Source: Erodium maritimum (taxonomy: Eukaryota > Streptophyta > Magnoliopsida > Geraniales > Geraniaceae). Taken from it: a stretch of DNA of 64,000 nucleotides. The translations under genes were made by a program, and so were the position numbers. The notes beneath the pieces are model-generated. The model saw only the letters and a program-made list of their open reading frames with translations. It did no database searches and was not told the origin of the DNA. Positions 1 to 11,398 of the stretch are shown one piece after another. The stretch covers positions 16,931,001-16,995,000 of the forward strand of contig OY997594.1 in the NCBI GenBank assembly GCA_963921825.1, read 5' to 3'. Within the stretch, counting starts at the first letter, position 1, and each line of letters begins with the position of its first letter.

Positions 1-1818
1 CGTCACGAAGAATTCATATAAACAGTTACACTTACCGACATACTTACCAACCACGATCCATCGGTCTATCACCCACCCGATCATACCACTTGGCACAATC
101 AATTACACTCAAACATTCATTCAAGCATTCATTCAGGCATTCATTCAATCATTGAATCATTCATTCAATCATTCATTCATTCAACAATTCATATCTCAAG
201 CATCACAATTTGTCTAGTTTAGTTAAACTCTTATCTTAACCCAAAGACTAGGCAAACACGGCATGTGAGGCAATCACAAACAATCCTAAGGCTCATCACG
301 GCCGTTCTACCAGCACGGCAATTTCCCAAGTATTGAAGGTGATTTAAACTAGTGAATCACATCTTACATGCATACTAGACACGTCCGGTTATTATTGTAA
401 TTGAAAAACGATTATTCTAGTGAATCACGTCCTATATGCCATCTAGGACCTTTCCGGTTACTATTAACCTAGGCATACTAAAGCGTTATTTTAAACGAGG
501 AGTTAGTACTTTCCCTACCTCAAGACGATCACAACAGCTACGTCTCCTAGCTGCTGACGACCTGGCCTAACTCCGGTCTTCGCGGTCGAAGTCTAAGTCC
601 GAGTCTGGGTGTTAACAGGTAAGGTTCAATATCAGTCCCAGTCCAGAAAGATCAGTCCTTTAAATTAACATTTCGTCTTTTAATTAAACTGATAGGTCCA
701 AGAATTAACTTATTTTAGTCCAAATCGTAATTAAATTAAATAAATTCATTAATTAAATAAAGTCCGATCCGAATCTGATCCGGATCCGAGAACCAGACCC
801 GAATCCGACCCGGTCCAGAACCCAGACCCGACCGGACCCAGGACCGACCCGAACCCGGCTCTAGACCCGGTCTAGAACCCGGTCCAAGCCCGAGTCCGGA
901 CTCGCCCTAACGGATCTAAGCCTAACCAAGGCCTGGCCCGGCCCAAGGCTCAACCAAGGTCCACTGGCCCGAGATTGACCCTGGCCTGGTACCACTCTCG
1001 GCCCAAGGCCTAGTCCCACTAGGGTTCTGGTCCTTCCGAGCACGGCGAGGTCAAGTACGACGGCGGCGAGCTTCCGGTCTTGCTACGGCGGTGGACGACG
1101 TCAGGTTGCGAGGGGAAGACGGGGAAAGGTTGCTGGAGTGAACCTCGATGTCTCCGTCCAGATCTGACGGCATTAGAGGTTCGCCGGCATGGAAAAGGCC
1201 AGATCTGGCGGCGTTCCTCTCCGGCGTTCCTCTCCGGTCAGACCCCGCTCAAAAATGAACTCGAAGACTCGCGATTCTCAGGCAAGGGACGGTGGGAAAG
1301 GTCAAACAACGCGGGAGGAGGCTCACCGTGGCTGAGTTTCACGGTTGACGGCGTGGTGGAGCTCGAATCGAAGACGGGGCTAGGGTTTGCTCTGGTTCGA
1401 GGAAGAAGAAGAGAAGGAAGAGGGTTTCACGGTGGGACTTTTTCACGGGTGAAAGTAGAAGAAGGAGAAGAAGAGGGAAGAGAAGGAAGAAGAAGAACGG
1501 TGGAGGTGGACGGAGAAGAAGGATGGCTGCGCGGAACGAGAGGGTTCGCGAGAGAGAGGAGGAGCGCGAGGTAGACGACGCGTTTCGGGAAGCGTGCGTG
1601 AAGTGGGGGATCTGAAGCGGCGCGCTCAAGTTTTGTTGCTAAGGTTGGGCCGAGTCTGGTGTTGGGCTCAGCTGGCTTGGGCCTGGTCTCTGACCAGGCC
1701 TTGTCAGCTTGTGACTACCCACTCTTTTTTTTTGAAGTTGATCCAAAATTCGACTCGTTCCCCAACTCAACGACGTTCCCAACGATAAATTATCGAAATA
1801 AAAACGCAGGTCTTTACA
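1..1818 (-). repeat. Ty3/gypsy-type LTR, partial (LTR1)
   Basis: On the minus strand the repeat begins TGTAAAGACCTGCG at 1818 and continues past the left window edge, so its 3' end is missing. Around 300-535 (antisense) it carries the two-unit block shared by all Ty3-type LTRs here. Positions 111-190 hold an ATTC-rich microsatellite-like run. It interrupts a LINE reading frame that resumes at 1819. Its starting sequence and GC-rich first kilobase resemble the LTRs at 7304 and 37301. Short reading frames inside it (1080-1574 plus, 1339-1629 minus) look like chance frames in GC-rich LTR sequence. Whether it is solo or belongs to a complete element cannot be seen. Confidence 0.75.
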
Positions 1819-3946
1819 GGTTTCGCACGACTCCTTCAATCAATAGAGAGTAGAGGTCACATCCACGCGATTAGTATCGCGCCATTGGCTCCATCACTTA
1901 CTCATCTCTTAGATGACTGCTATGTATATTGTAAGGCCTTGCATATTGAAATGAGGAGGGTTCGAAACTATCTTAGGATGTTTGAGAAAGCTTCATGACA
2001 GATTGTGAATCTCCAGAAATCGTCACTGTTCTTCAGTACCAACATTCATGTGGATGCGCGAGAGGAAATGGTACGAATACTAGGGATCCGAGAACTTGGA
2101 ACTCCCTCACCATACCTTGGGGTCCCAAATATGATGGGATGAAGCAGAAAAAAAGGATTGCAGTACATTCTGGAGAGGGTGTTGAGACGGATCCACAGAT
2201 GGGACGGTAAACTCGTGAACGGAGCAAGGAAGGAGGTACTGGTTAAATCAGTTCTTAATTCCATACCATCTTATTTCATTAGTTTCATGTGCCTCTCGTA
2301 GGGCACAATAGAAAAAATGAACGTGGCTCTGGCACGGTTCTGGTGGAAATTCTCAGGTGGTGGCGATAGGCCAATAATCTGGCAATCTTGATCGACTATG
2401 GCTCAATCCAAGGAAGTTGGAGGTCTCGGGTTCAGAAACCTCCAATATTTCAATACATCGCTGTCAGGCAAGCAGCTATGGAAGATTGCAACAGAAGAAT
2501 CAAGCCTGGTGGCTCGGATCCTGAAAGCAAGATACTTCCCGGACTCCTCAACTCTGGAGGCAAAACGAGGTTTACATTAGAGTTTTGTCTAGAAAAGTCT
2601 CCTCTCGGTCCAAGACCTGGTCAAACAAAGGGCGAGGAGATCTGTAGGCTCGGAATCGTCAACTTCAGTCCTTCACCATCCTTGCCTCCTAGGAACGGAA
2701 CCTTGGATAACTATGATAACCCGGAGCTCGAACATCTGAATGTGACATGACATATGACACAAGACACAAGGCAATGTGATGAGGAGAAGATTTGAAATAT
2801 ATTTAACAATAGAAACAGGACGGCTATTCTTATAGTGCCAACGAGTAAATCGGCTCTCTCAGACTCATGGTACTGGTCAGGGGAGCACCTTGGCCAGTTT
2901 TCTATGACATGATTAATCTTGACCATTCTGCCGGGACTGTCCGCTCGGACATTTGGCCATCAATATGGGCCCTGGATGTAATCCCGAAAGTGCGCACATT
3001 CCTATGGCGCACATGTGCAGGGTGTCTCCAGGTAGAGACCAGACTTCAGATGCGTAGAGTGGACATGGAACCTGGATGCCTCATGTGTCAAGTAGAGGAG
3101 GAATATGAGTTTCATCTTCTAGTCAAGTGTCCAATGGCGGCGGAATGCTAGCGGTTAAGTGGCTTAATACTTCCAACTGAAGGTTGGGACATTACAGAAT
3201 GGTTGCGATCAATCCTACGTCTCTACCCAGCGACAAGAGGAGGAGAAATGAGGTGTCTTCTGTGGGAATTTTGGAAAGCTAGAAACAGAAAACTATGGGA
3301 GAATGTCACTATCAGTGCCTCGACCATTCAACATACGACATCCCCTCTAAACGCAGGGTGGATGGAAGCTAAAAGCCGAAAGGGGACAATGACAACACCC
3401 CCGCATTCGGACAGATGGGGGGGTGGGGGGGGACCATTTGGACCTACCCGCCCCAAGGGTCTTGGTTCATTAATACGGATGGAGCGTTGTTTGCCTTAAT
3501 GGGAAAACTAGGAACATGATGGGTGTGCAGAGATGAAACGGGTCAAATCACTCGAGCCCGATCCTCCTCTTTTCAGCGTCCCCATAATCCAAGATTGGTA
3601 GAGGCTTATGCGATCAAAGACGCATTGCGGTGGCTCGAGCAGGAACCGCGTCAGAGAGCCATTATCATAAATGATTGCAAGGTCATAGTGGATATGATCA
3701 ACACAAGGAGAAAATTTTCCTCTTCTTTACGGATAGTTGTTAGCGATTGTATTTCCTTTTTATCTGGACTCAAGTATGTGCAACTCAATTTTATTAAGCG
3801 GAAAACGAACAAAGCAGCTCACTGGCTTGCCATGACGGCCTATTCCTCCCCTGTCTGGGAATGACAAAAAGAGTTTATACCCGAGCCATTCCAACGTATT
3901 TTTATTACCGACGTTTAATAATACCCTTCGTTTAAGTTAAAAAAAG
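1819..3946 (+). pseudogene. LINE ORF2 remnant (RT end, zf-RVT, RNase H) and 3' tail
   Basis: A decayed L1-type plant retrotransposon ORF2 in several frames. In order: the end of the reverse transcriptase (PYLGVPN near 2110, then the conserved W-D-G-K-L and KEVLVKSVLNSIPSYF pattern to about 2280), a zinc-binding reverse-transcriptase domain (about 2867-3151, with IPKVRTFLWR and paired cysteines plus H and CP), and an RNase H-like domain (3200-3864, with EAYAIKDALRW and a terminal N-K-A-A-H-W-L-A). Stops and frameshifts are frequent. It ends in a short A-run at about 3939-3945. The 5' part, including endonuclease and most of the RT, is cut off by the LTR ending at 1818. A G-rich run lies at 3416-3430. 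Confidence 0.85.
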
Positions 3947-4617
3947 AAATTGTTGATATATTTTCCTCAACAACAAACAAGTCTTAGTTAATTCCACCCC
4001 GATTGGGTATTGTCCTGCACCATAACGACCTGTGCATTAATCGTCCTGTCTCGCACGGCTCTTCTGGATTAGCCATTATATGTTAATTAATGTTGTGATC
4101 AAATTGAGATTAATGTAGATTGAATATCCCGATAACCAATAAACTAGGAGAATATAAAATTGACAACTTTGATTAATCCAATATATTTATATAATTTTAT
4201 ATCAAAATCGTCACGAAAACGGCAACAGTACCGATGGTACCTGAAACAGTTAACAGTTACTTAGCTTTCATGGCCGTACTAACCCATATAATTAATATTT
4301 AGTGACACCTCATTTCCCAAATATTCGCTGATTTATTCGGTGGATCAAGTGGTTGAAAGTCTTAGATCACAGTCGTTTTTTACCAAGTTTTTTTTATAGA
4401 TAACATCGTAATTAAATCATTTATTTTACATTAAGAAATTAAAGGATTATTAAAACAAACAGATAATAGCCATGATTTTTATTAAGCTCTGGTAGGAAAA
4501 ATAGAATACATTGACTTTTCAAGTGACACTGTGACAACATTAACCAAAGTTCCTCTTGTTCAATTAACTTCCGTGAGCTCTTGAAAAGGAGCATATGGAA
4601 TTTTTTTTGATCAGCCT
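3947..4617. other. AT-rich intergenic, no gene seen
   Basis: No coding pattern, RNA gene or repeat boundary was recognised. The stretch is AT-rich and lies between the LINE tail and the target-site duplication of the MULE. Confidence 0.5.
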
Positions 4618-4626
4618 TTTAATTTT

Positions 4627-4757
4627 GGGGGAACGACGTATCCTAACCCTCTTTGATCTTTGTTTTGGCGATCCTAACTAGGCTTGACCTTTGTTGGCAC
4701 TTCCCAACTGTGAGTTTTTCATTTTTTGCACAAACTATCAAAATCCGTTAAAACTAA
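4627..4757 (+). repeat. MULE left terminal inverted repeat
   Basis: It pairs with the reverse complement of 6095-6226 over its whole length with roughly ten differences by eye. Both copies contain the same series of segments, including GTTTTGGCGATCCTAACT and TTGGCACTTCCCAACTGTG. Confidence 0.9.
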
Positions 4758-4814
4758 CGGCGCCGTTTGGTTTTGGAGCACAAGTCAGTCACGTGACCCC
4801 CTGTATTTTTTAAA

Positions 4815-5366
4815 ATGGCACTTTTGCCCTCATGTTTTTCCCTTTTTCTTACTCCACATGACTACATCCTAGAACCCAATCCCATTGACGCCGACACCAA
4901 ACTCCATCCCAAAGGCAAGCAATCTGTTGAGCTCTCAACAACAAAGAAAAATAAATTGTCAAAAAGCAAAAACATGTACACGACCATCACCATCATGACT
5001 GCCCAAAACCTCATGTCCCTCCTCTCCTCCGCCGCCGTGCTGCTCCTCCTCCTCCGCCCTTCCGCTGCCGGCCACCCAATCCCGGCCAATTCCAACAACA
5101 CCGACTTCATCCGCACGAGCTGGAGCGACACTTTGTACCCAGAACTCTACTTCTCGTCCCTCGCCGGATACTCCAGCGCCGTCCAGCAGGACTCGGCCAA
5201 AATCGCCATCGCCGTGAGCCTGAGCAAGGCCCGCCAGATGCAGCGACACTCTTGTTCAACTTTTGATTTATTTTCTCTATTCTGGGATTGTTTCAAGTTG
5301 AAGGGGTTTGGGAAGAAGATGAAGGGATTGGGGAAGAACAACAATTTGTTATTTACTATGTTTTGA
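4815..5366 (+). pseudogene. Captured PMEI/invertase-inhibitor fragment in a chimeric 183-codon ORF
   Basis: Codons from the ATG at 4995 to about 5246 read as the start of a plant invertase/pectin methylesterase inhibitor: a hydrophobic signal peptide (LLSSAAVLLLLLRPSAAG), then the first helical hairpin with TDFIRTS, TLYPELY, SLAGYSSAVQQD and SLSKARQM. Family members inhibit cell-wall pectin methylesterase or invertase in the apoplast. The two cysteines expected in this hairpin are replaced by Trp (after IRTS) and Tyr (after LYPEL), so the first disulfide is lost. After residue Q-M-Q-R the frame runs into the MULE tandem repeat and stops at 5366, so the four-helix bundle is missing. An upstream in-frame ATG at 4815 extends the frame through the 5' leader. 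It is most likely a captured exon fragment rather than a working inhibitor. Confidence 0.7.
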
Positions 5367-5690
5367 TTTATTTTCTCTATTCTGGGATTGTCTCAAGTTA
5401 AAGGGATTGGGGAAGAAGATGAAGGGGTTTGGGAAGAAGATGAAGGGATTGGGGAAGAACAACAATTTGTTATTTACTGTGTTTTGATTTATTTTCTCTA
5501 TTCTGGGATTGTCTCAAGTTAAAGGGATTGGGGAAGAAGATGAAGGGATTGGGGAAGAACAACAATTTGTTATTTACTGTGTTTTGATTTATTTTTTCTA
5601 TTCTTGGATTGTTTCAAGTTAAAGGGATTGGGAAAGAAGATGAAGGGATTGGGGAAGAACAACAATTTGTTATTTACTGTATTTTGATTT
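5259..5690 (+). repeat. Tandem repeat, about 4 copies of a 100-120-bp unit
   Basis: Each unit starts TTTTGATTTATTTT and ends AACAACAATTTGTTATTTACT, with units starting near 5259, 5361, 5483 and 5582. Inside each unit a shorter motif, GGGAAGAAGATGAAGGG, is itself repeated a variable number of times. It lies immediately after the captured gene fragment. Confidence 0.85.
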
Positions 5691-6094
5691 ATTTTAATTT
5701 ATTAAAATGCTTTTCAATTAATGATAATTAATAAAAAGTTACTGTATTTAATTTATTTTAATTAAATAAAAAGTTATGACTTCAAATAAAAAAATGAAGA
5801 AATTAATAAGAATTAAATATAATTCAATTAATGGTAATTAATAAATGATTTTCAGAATGTAATAATAATTAAATAAATCTAATTTTCAAATATTTTTAAA
5901 TTAAAATATAAATTTTGAAAACTAATACAAATTAAAGAGAAAAATAAATGAAAATTAATAAATTTTGAAATAATAAAAAGATTGGAGAAGAAGATGAAGT
6001 GAGGATGAGAATATGAGGATAATGGCAATTTTCTGAAAATTTGAGTAAGATTGAAGGGTATATCTGACATTTTACACAAAAAACTAACAGTTCA

Positions 6095-6226
6095 GTTAGT
6101 TTTAACGGATTTTGATAGTTTGTGCAAAAAATGGAAAACTCACAGTTGGGAAGTGCCAACAAAGGTCGAGTCCAGTTAGGATCGCCAAAACAAAGGTCAA
6201 GGGGGGCTAAGATACGTAGTTTCCCC
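6095..6226 (-). repeat. MULE right terminal inverted repeat
   Basis: Inverted copy of 4627-4757. The outer edge is CCCC at 6223-6226, directly followed by the TTTAATTTT duplication. Confidence 0.9.
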
Positions 6227-6349
6227 TTTAATTTTTTGATCAGCGGAGCATCTGGATTTAAGTTCATGTTTCAGCAGATCCAATTCAAGGGTCTCGCTAA
6301 CACTCCGTGGTTTCTAAGCTTCTTATCCATCACTTAGGTGGAAAACGCG

Positions 6350-7303
6350 AAAAGCGTTGTTTGAAAAACCGCCACTACTCCTCTCATTTCCTTCTTCACA
6401 CAATCACTGTAGTAGCCCTAACCTTTTACCGGTCACCAGCTCCATAGATCCCGATCAGCCAACACCACTGAGCCCTACATCTCGGACCACGACCCAACCG
6501 TCCCTTCTATTCTTACTCGACATGAAATTTTTCCTAGCTGTTCCTCTCTCGATCTCGATCCATTCAGAGGTCATTTCGGCACCTCCTACGCCGCATGCCC
6601 GTACCACTGTGACCGGAACTGTCCCAGCGCAAGCACCGGCTCGACCGACCCTTCGTCGACCCTATGCGGAACCGGAAAAACCACTTCGCGCCCGTGAGGG
6701 ATTCCGAAGGCTTCTCCCAACGCGGATCTGATCTTCTCATCATTGATAGTGGCAGATCCAATAAGGTAGCACCCAAATCCGTCCAAGTCTCCGATGAGGA
6801 CTCATGTTTCGGTGCCGGATTGGGAAGACGAGGACGAGGTCCTGGAGATCTCGACGGAGGCCATCCCTGTTTCCGTGGATGGTCGTTACCGTTTCTCGCT
6901 GGCGAGGAGGGTTGCTGGAGTGGGCTGCCATAATCAGAATGCTTTTTGTAAGCTGATGCTTCAGAATTAAAAGGTCGTTGGCCTGCAGATCGAGTACCTC
7001 TCGAAGGAAGTGGTAGGTTTCCATTTCCCATCCTGGACGACCATGGAAGACATTAGACACCGAGAGCTCTGGGGTTTCAAAGGATACCCAGTACTGTTGG
7101 CTCCGCTCTTGGCTTGCATGCAACCAAATGAAATCAGTTTTGGGAGTATGGAAATCGGGGTTCGAGCGATGAATGTCCCGGGGGATGCCCGGAACGCCCC
7201 AGTCTGTGCGTTACTTGCATCTTTCATGGGAACCCAGATAACTACTGCTCATATCCCTATTGCACGTCGTACTAATGATTTTCAGTGGATGAGGGTCAGC
7301 CTG
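6350..7303 (+). pseudogene. LINE ORF1 remnant, 5' part
   Basis: Leader-like sequence from about 6350, then a decayed ORF1 of the plant LINE type. Recognisable pieces are RFSLARRVAG near 6890, then QIEYLSKEVVGFHFPSW (about 6985-7035) and LACMQPNEISFGSMEI with APVCALLASFMG (about 7110-7230). This order fits the DUF4283 RNA-binding region of ORF1. Stops and a frameshift break it. The solo LTR at 7304 interrupts it, and the zinc-knuckle part resumes at 10452. ORF1 proteins of this class coat LINE RNA in the retrotransposition particle. Confidence 0.6.
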
Positions 7304-9111
7304 TGTAAAGACCTGAGTTTTTATTTCGATAATTTATCGTGGGAGACGTCGTCGAGTTGGAGAGCGAGTCGATTAGTGGTTCGATTGCAAAAAAGAAAAG
7401 AAAAGAAAAGAAATGAAATAAAAAAAAGAGGAAGAAGGTTTTTTTGGGCATTTAGGCTGGACTGGACCGGTCTGAAGACTAAGCCCAGCTCAACCACACG
7501 ACCCAGGCCCGTGAGCTAGAAGCTCAAGCCTCACATGAAAACCCTAACGCACGTCGCTCCTTCTCCCATTTGCACACACGAAATTCGAGGAACATCCTCT
7601 CACGCCTCTCTCCCTCACGCAAACCAGATCCAGACCATTTTCGCCATTCACCTATCGTCCTCCTTCTCTGCTCGCACCAACGCCGTTCTCCCGCCGTGTC
7701 CTCGCCACAGCCCACAAATCCGACCACCAACCACGAATCGAGACGCCTGGGTAAAACCCGCACGCCGTTCCTTGTCCCGACCTCGAATCTCGCCGGCGAC
7801 GAGGGAGCGACTCGGTTCGTGGGTGTTCTCCCACTCCCTCCAGCGTCTCCGACCTCGCGCCGCCTGAGAAACCACGGTGGTGAGCTCAATCTGGGCGAGC
7901 TCACCGTCTAAAAACGAAGCTCCAGCGCGATTCTTCCACCGGCGACCCTCGCCACACCAGATGTGAGAAGGGAAGCCTTGGGGTCGCTCTCATAGCCTCC
8001 CCCGTCCCCTCGCCGGACTTCCCCGCCGCCTCAACCGCCGTGTCAAGGCCAATGAGCTCGCTGGAGTGGTCTAGAGGTCACCAGAGTTCCCACGAGTCAG
8101 GGCCAGCTCAACCCGTCTGAGTTACAGGCCTTAGGCCGAGACAAGGTGGGTATGGGCTACGGGCCTTGGGCCGTGACAGGCCTTTGGTCCGGAGACTCGG
8201 ATCTGGGCTTTTGGGCCAGGCCCAGAATTTAACCGGTTTCTGGAACCAGGTCTTGTCCTCGGGTCCGGGTCGGTCCTGATCTCGTCCGGGTTCGAGCTCG
8301 GACCCGGGTCAACCCGGTTTTAAAGAAAACTATTTAAAAATCAGTTTTATTAATTAGTCAATTAATTTAATTTGGGAAATTAAAAGACTAATTTAGACGA
8401 TTAACGAACTTTTGGACTAATCAGAGGACCTTTGGATAATACTGGAACTGATTGGACCTTTTTTCTATAAACCCAAACACCGACTTGGACTTGCCTGAGA
8501 GCTTGGACTTCGCCCGAGAAGACGGAGTTGGCCCGGTCGTCAGCAGCTAGGAGTATTATTAGAGGAAGACCTTGAGGTAGGGAAAGTACTAAACTCCTCG
8601 TTTAAATAACGCTTAGTATGCCTATTAGGTTAATAAAATCGGAAAGGTCCTAGATTGCATATAGGATGTGAATAACTAGAATAATCGTATTTCAATTACT
8701 AATAACCGGACGTGTCTAGTATGCATGCATAGGATGTGAATAACTAGCTTAACTTGCTTTCAATACTTGGGAAATTGCTTTACTGGCAGAAAGGCCGAGA
8801 TGAGGCATAGGATTGGTTGTGGTTGCCTCACATGCATTGCTTGCTTAGTTTTAAGATGAATTAAGGGTCTAATGAAACTAGATAAATTGTATGCTTGAAT
8901 GATCACATGAATGCTTGGATGATTGTATGATTTAATGAATGACTGAATGAATGGATGATTGAGTGTAATTGATTGTGCTAAATGGTATGATCGGGTGAGT
9001 GATAGACCGATGGAACGTGGTTGGTAAGTATGATGGTAAGTGAAATTGTGGGTATGAATCCCTTGTGATGTGTATTGATGAATCTGTGGATTTCTAATTT
9101 TGATTATGCGA

Positions 9112-9355
9112 TGTGTTGATTGGTTAATCCTGCGGGATATTGGTTGTGGACCCTGCGGGGCATTGATTGGTTAATCCTGTGGGATATTGGTTGTGGACCC
9201 TGCGGGGCATTGATTGGTTAATCCTGCGGGATATTGATATGAGGACCCTGCGGGGCATTGATTGGTTAATCCTGCGGGATATTGGTTGTGGACCCTGCGG
9301 GGCATCGATTGGTTAATCCTGTGGGATATTAGTTGTGGACCCTGCGGGGCATTGG
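9112..9355 (+). repeat. 47-bp tandem repeat in LTR2, about 5 copies
   Basis: The unit contains GGTTAATCCTGCGGGATATT followed by GTGGACCCTGCGGGGCATT. Copies differ by a few substitutions. It gives rise to a spurious proline/asparagine-rich minus-strand frame. Confidence 0.9.
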
Positions 9356-9672
9356 TTGGTGATCCGGTATGGTACCCACACTGTAGAGGATTCCGGTGTG
9401 GGGTAGTATCATAGCCATTGGATGGTTGACCCTGCGGGGAATGGTACCTACACCGTTGAGGATTCCGGTGTAGGGTGGTATAATGGTTATTATTGATACG
9501 GTATGATACCTGCACCGTTGAGGATTTCGGTGTAGGGTGGTATAACAGTTATTGTTGATATGGCATGGTACCTACACCGTTGAGGATTCTGGTGTAGGGT
9601 GGTATAATGGTGATTGATGATGCGGTATGGTACCTACACCGTTGAGGATTCCAGTGTAGGGGTAGTATCATA
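9356..9672 (+). repeat. About 60-bp tandem repeat in LTR2
   Basis: Four to five degenerate copies of a unit containing GGTACCTACACCGTTGAGGA and GGTGTAGGGTGGTATAA. Similar CCGGTAT-type arrays occur at the corresponding place in the LTRs at 37301 and 50021. Confidence 0.8.
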
Positions 9673-10130
9673 GCCGAGGGATTGTTATTCTGTTGCATCC
9701 CGATGACATATGGTCCTTTGGGGCATTTCCGAGAATCCCGACGATAAGCGTCCCTCAGGGATTGTTACCGGTAGCCCGATGTATGTGCCTCCTCTGGACC
9801 GAGAGAAAATCTGACATGACACGAGTACGCTTGTGGATCGGAGTATGAGATCCGATATGACACAAGAACCTACTCGTGGATCGGAGTATTGAGGATTTGA
9901 GCTGTTGGTGTGACATTCACTTGATTCCATTCTAGTAGTTCTCGAATCTTTACAGTGCTTTTCACTTATTCTCTTGAAAGTTACCGTTATCTTTAAGAAT
10001 GTGATATTGTTCTCATCTTGCCTACTCTATAGCATCATTTTGATTAAAAGTATTAATTGCAATATGCGTCGTCGTGCTAAAGCAGTTTTATTACTAAATT
10101 GGAGGTTAAACTGTTTATGATTTTCCCTAC

Positions 10131-10144
10131 TGAGCGTAAGCTCA
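10131..10144 (+). promoter_or_regulatory. Conserved LTR hairpin, GUAA tetraloop
   Basis: TGAGC-GTAA-GCTCA: a 5-bp stem with a GNRA-type loop, 307 bp before the LTR end. Five other Ty3-type LTR ends in the window carry the same stem. The role is unknown. Confidence 0.6.
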
Positions 10145-10451
10145 CCCCTATTTGTTTCATTTACTGTTTGTACATGCATGCTTGATGAGTAGTGGACTTG
10201 AGGCTCGGGAGCTTCTGGAGAGTCTGGGCATTATGGTATTAGAGACGTCTTTCGGGTCACTGTAGTGAACCCTATGTTTTTCGTACTCTCTTTGGAGCCT
10301 TGACTCTTAATTATGATTTGGAACATGTTCTTAGAGTATTTTATCGAAACCTCTTGAGTATTTAATCGGTTTTGATTATTCTTTTGATGTTATTTAATTT
10401 CAACTCAAGTCGCGTCTCGAGACTGGCCAAAACCGGAATTGGGGCCTGACA

Positions 10452-11095
10452 TCCTGGATGCGGATCAACCGCTGAGAAGACGTATTCGCCTTCGATTTTC
10501 TATCCATACCCAACCCTCGTTAGTAGGGTTGCAGTACGAGCAGCTACCGAGCCTTTGTACTCGATGTGGAAGACTGACACATCGCATAACCGAGTGTATG
10601 GCTCATCTCTTGGGGATTGGTCGAGAGGAAGTCCGATACGACGATTCTATTAAGGTGCCAAAACATCTGGATGTGGATCGTCTTCTCACGACCGTATGGA
10701 GGGCCCAGAAGGTAACACGGGAGTCATTAATGGACGATGTTCTGACATCCCTTACCCTTGACCCGATAAAGGACTATGTGGGATGTTCTCGGGCAGGCAC
10801 CACCAGGCTGTCCTTAATACCTCCCCTAGGGTTTCAGGATATGTGAGGACAAGATGTTATTCGTTCGGAATCTAGCAACATGGCTAAAGATGCCCTGGAG
10901 AGGACAGTTCCAATACTATAAAAGGTTGCCTCAGGAGATTTAACAGGGCAGCTGGGTAGCACAAAGCCTGGCAACCTGACTAACGTCGAGGAAGCTAGAA
11001 ATAGTGTTTTTCCTAATTTATTTGCAGGCGAGCTTGTCCCAAAGCAGGGGAGGCAGAAAGAGCCTCAAGACCAAACTGGAGGAATTAATAAATTA
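10452..11095 (+). pseudogene. LINE ORF1 remnant, 3' part with zinc knuckle
   Basis: Continuation of the ORF1 interrupted at 7303. The frame to 10846 contains YEQLPSLCTRCGRLTHRITEC, a CX2CX4HX4C zinc knuckle typical of plant LINE ORF1 (zf-CCHC_4), preceded by a basic RRRIRLRF stretch. Beyond the stop near 10843, further ORF1-like, Gln/Lys-rich residues follow in another frame up to a trinucleotide microsatellite at 11106. No ORF2 follows. Either the element is truncated here or it was an ORF1-only copy. Confidence 0.7.
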
Positions 11096-11105
11096 TTTTC
11101 GTTCA

Positions 11106-11187
11106 AATAATAATAATGATGACGATGATGATGATAATAATAATAATAATAATAGTAATAATAATAATAATAATAAATAATACTAAT

Positions 11188-11236
<49 letters not shown>
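11106..11236. repeat. (AAT)n/(GAT)n microsatellite
   Basis: About 130 bp of AAT units with some GAT and GAC interruptions. It produces a spurious Ile/Tyr-rich frame on the minus strand. From 11237 to 11398 nothing is recognised. Confidence 0.95.
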
Positions 11237-11398
11237 TACCCAAAAGAAGAGTCAAATATCAATAGTACACTGCCCAAAAATTAAGGGTCTGGTGACTCAT
11301 TGCTAAGTTTGACTAACCACGAGTCGACCATTACTTACGTGATTCCTCAACCTAATCAATTTCTTAATTATAAAATTAATCGATTGTCTCTCTTATCC

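Larger units (their letters stand above)
4627..6226. mobile_element. Mutator-like element (Pack-MULE), non-autonomous
   Basis: A 1600-bp element bounded by the 9-bp direct duplication TTTAATTTT (4618-4626 and 6227-6235), the duplication length usual for Mutator-like elements. Its ends are inverted repeats of about 131 bp beginning GGGG-AAC-ACGTATC. No transposase is present. Inside are a captured gene fragment (4995-5246) and a four-copy tandem repeat (5259-5690), followed by about 400 bp of AT-rich filler. The immediate flanks also share TTTTTTGATCAGC on both sides, so the exact duplication could be longer or the target itself repetitive. Confidence 0.85.
7304..10451 (+). mobile_element. Solo Ty3/gypsy-type LTR (LTR2)
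   Basis: Starts TGTAAAGACCTGAG at 7304 and ends GGGGCCTGACA at 10451 (TG...CA). Flanking pentamers are GCCTG and TCCTG, a target duplication with one mismatch. No internal region or second LTR adjoins it, and the LINE ORF1 continues on both sides, so it is a solo LTR of 3148 bp. It carries the two-unit conserved block at about 8570-8800, two tandem-repeat arrays (9112-9672) and the GNRA hairpin at 10131-10144. Reading frames near 7524-7911 are LTR sequence, not genes. Confidence 0.85.

Noticed and set aside
1080..1574. 164-codon frame beside the left edge
   Set aside because: Low-complexity Arg/Gly/Glu-rich translation of GC-rich LTR sequence. The related region near 39421-40203 does not preserve the frame.
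6357..7031. Several overlapping frames of 124-155 codons as independent genes
   Set aside because: None has a domain. The region reads as the leader and broken ORF1 of a LINE that continues beyond the solo LTR.
11065..11277. Ile/Tyr-rich minus-strand protein
   Set aside because: Translation of an AAT microsatellite.
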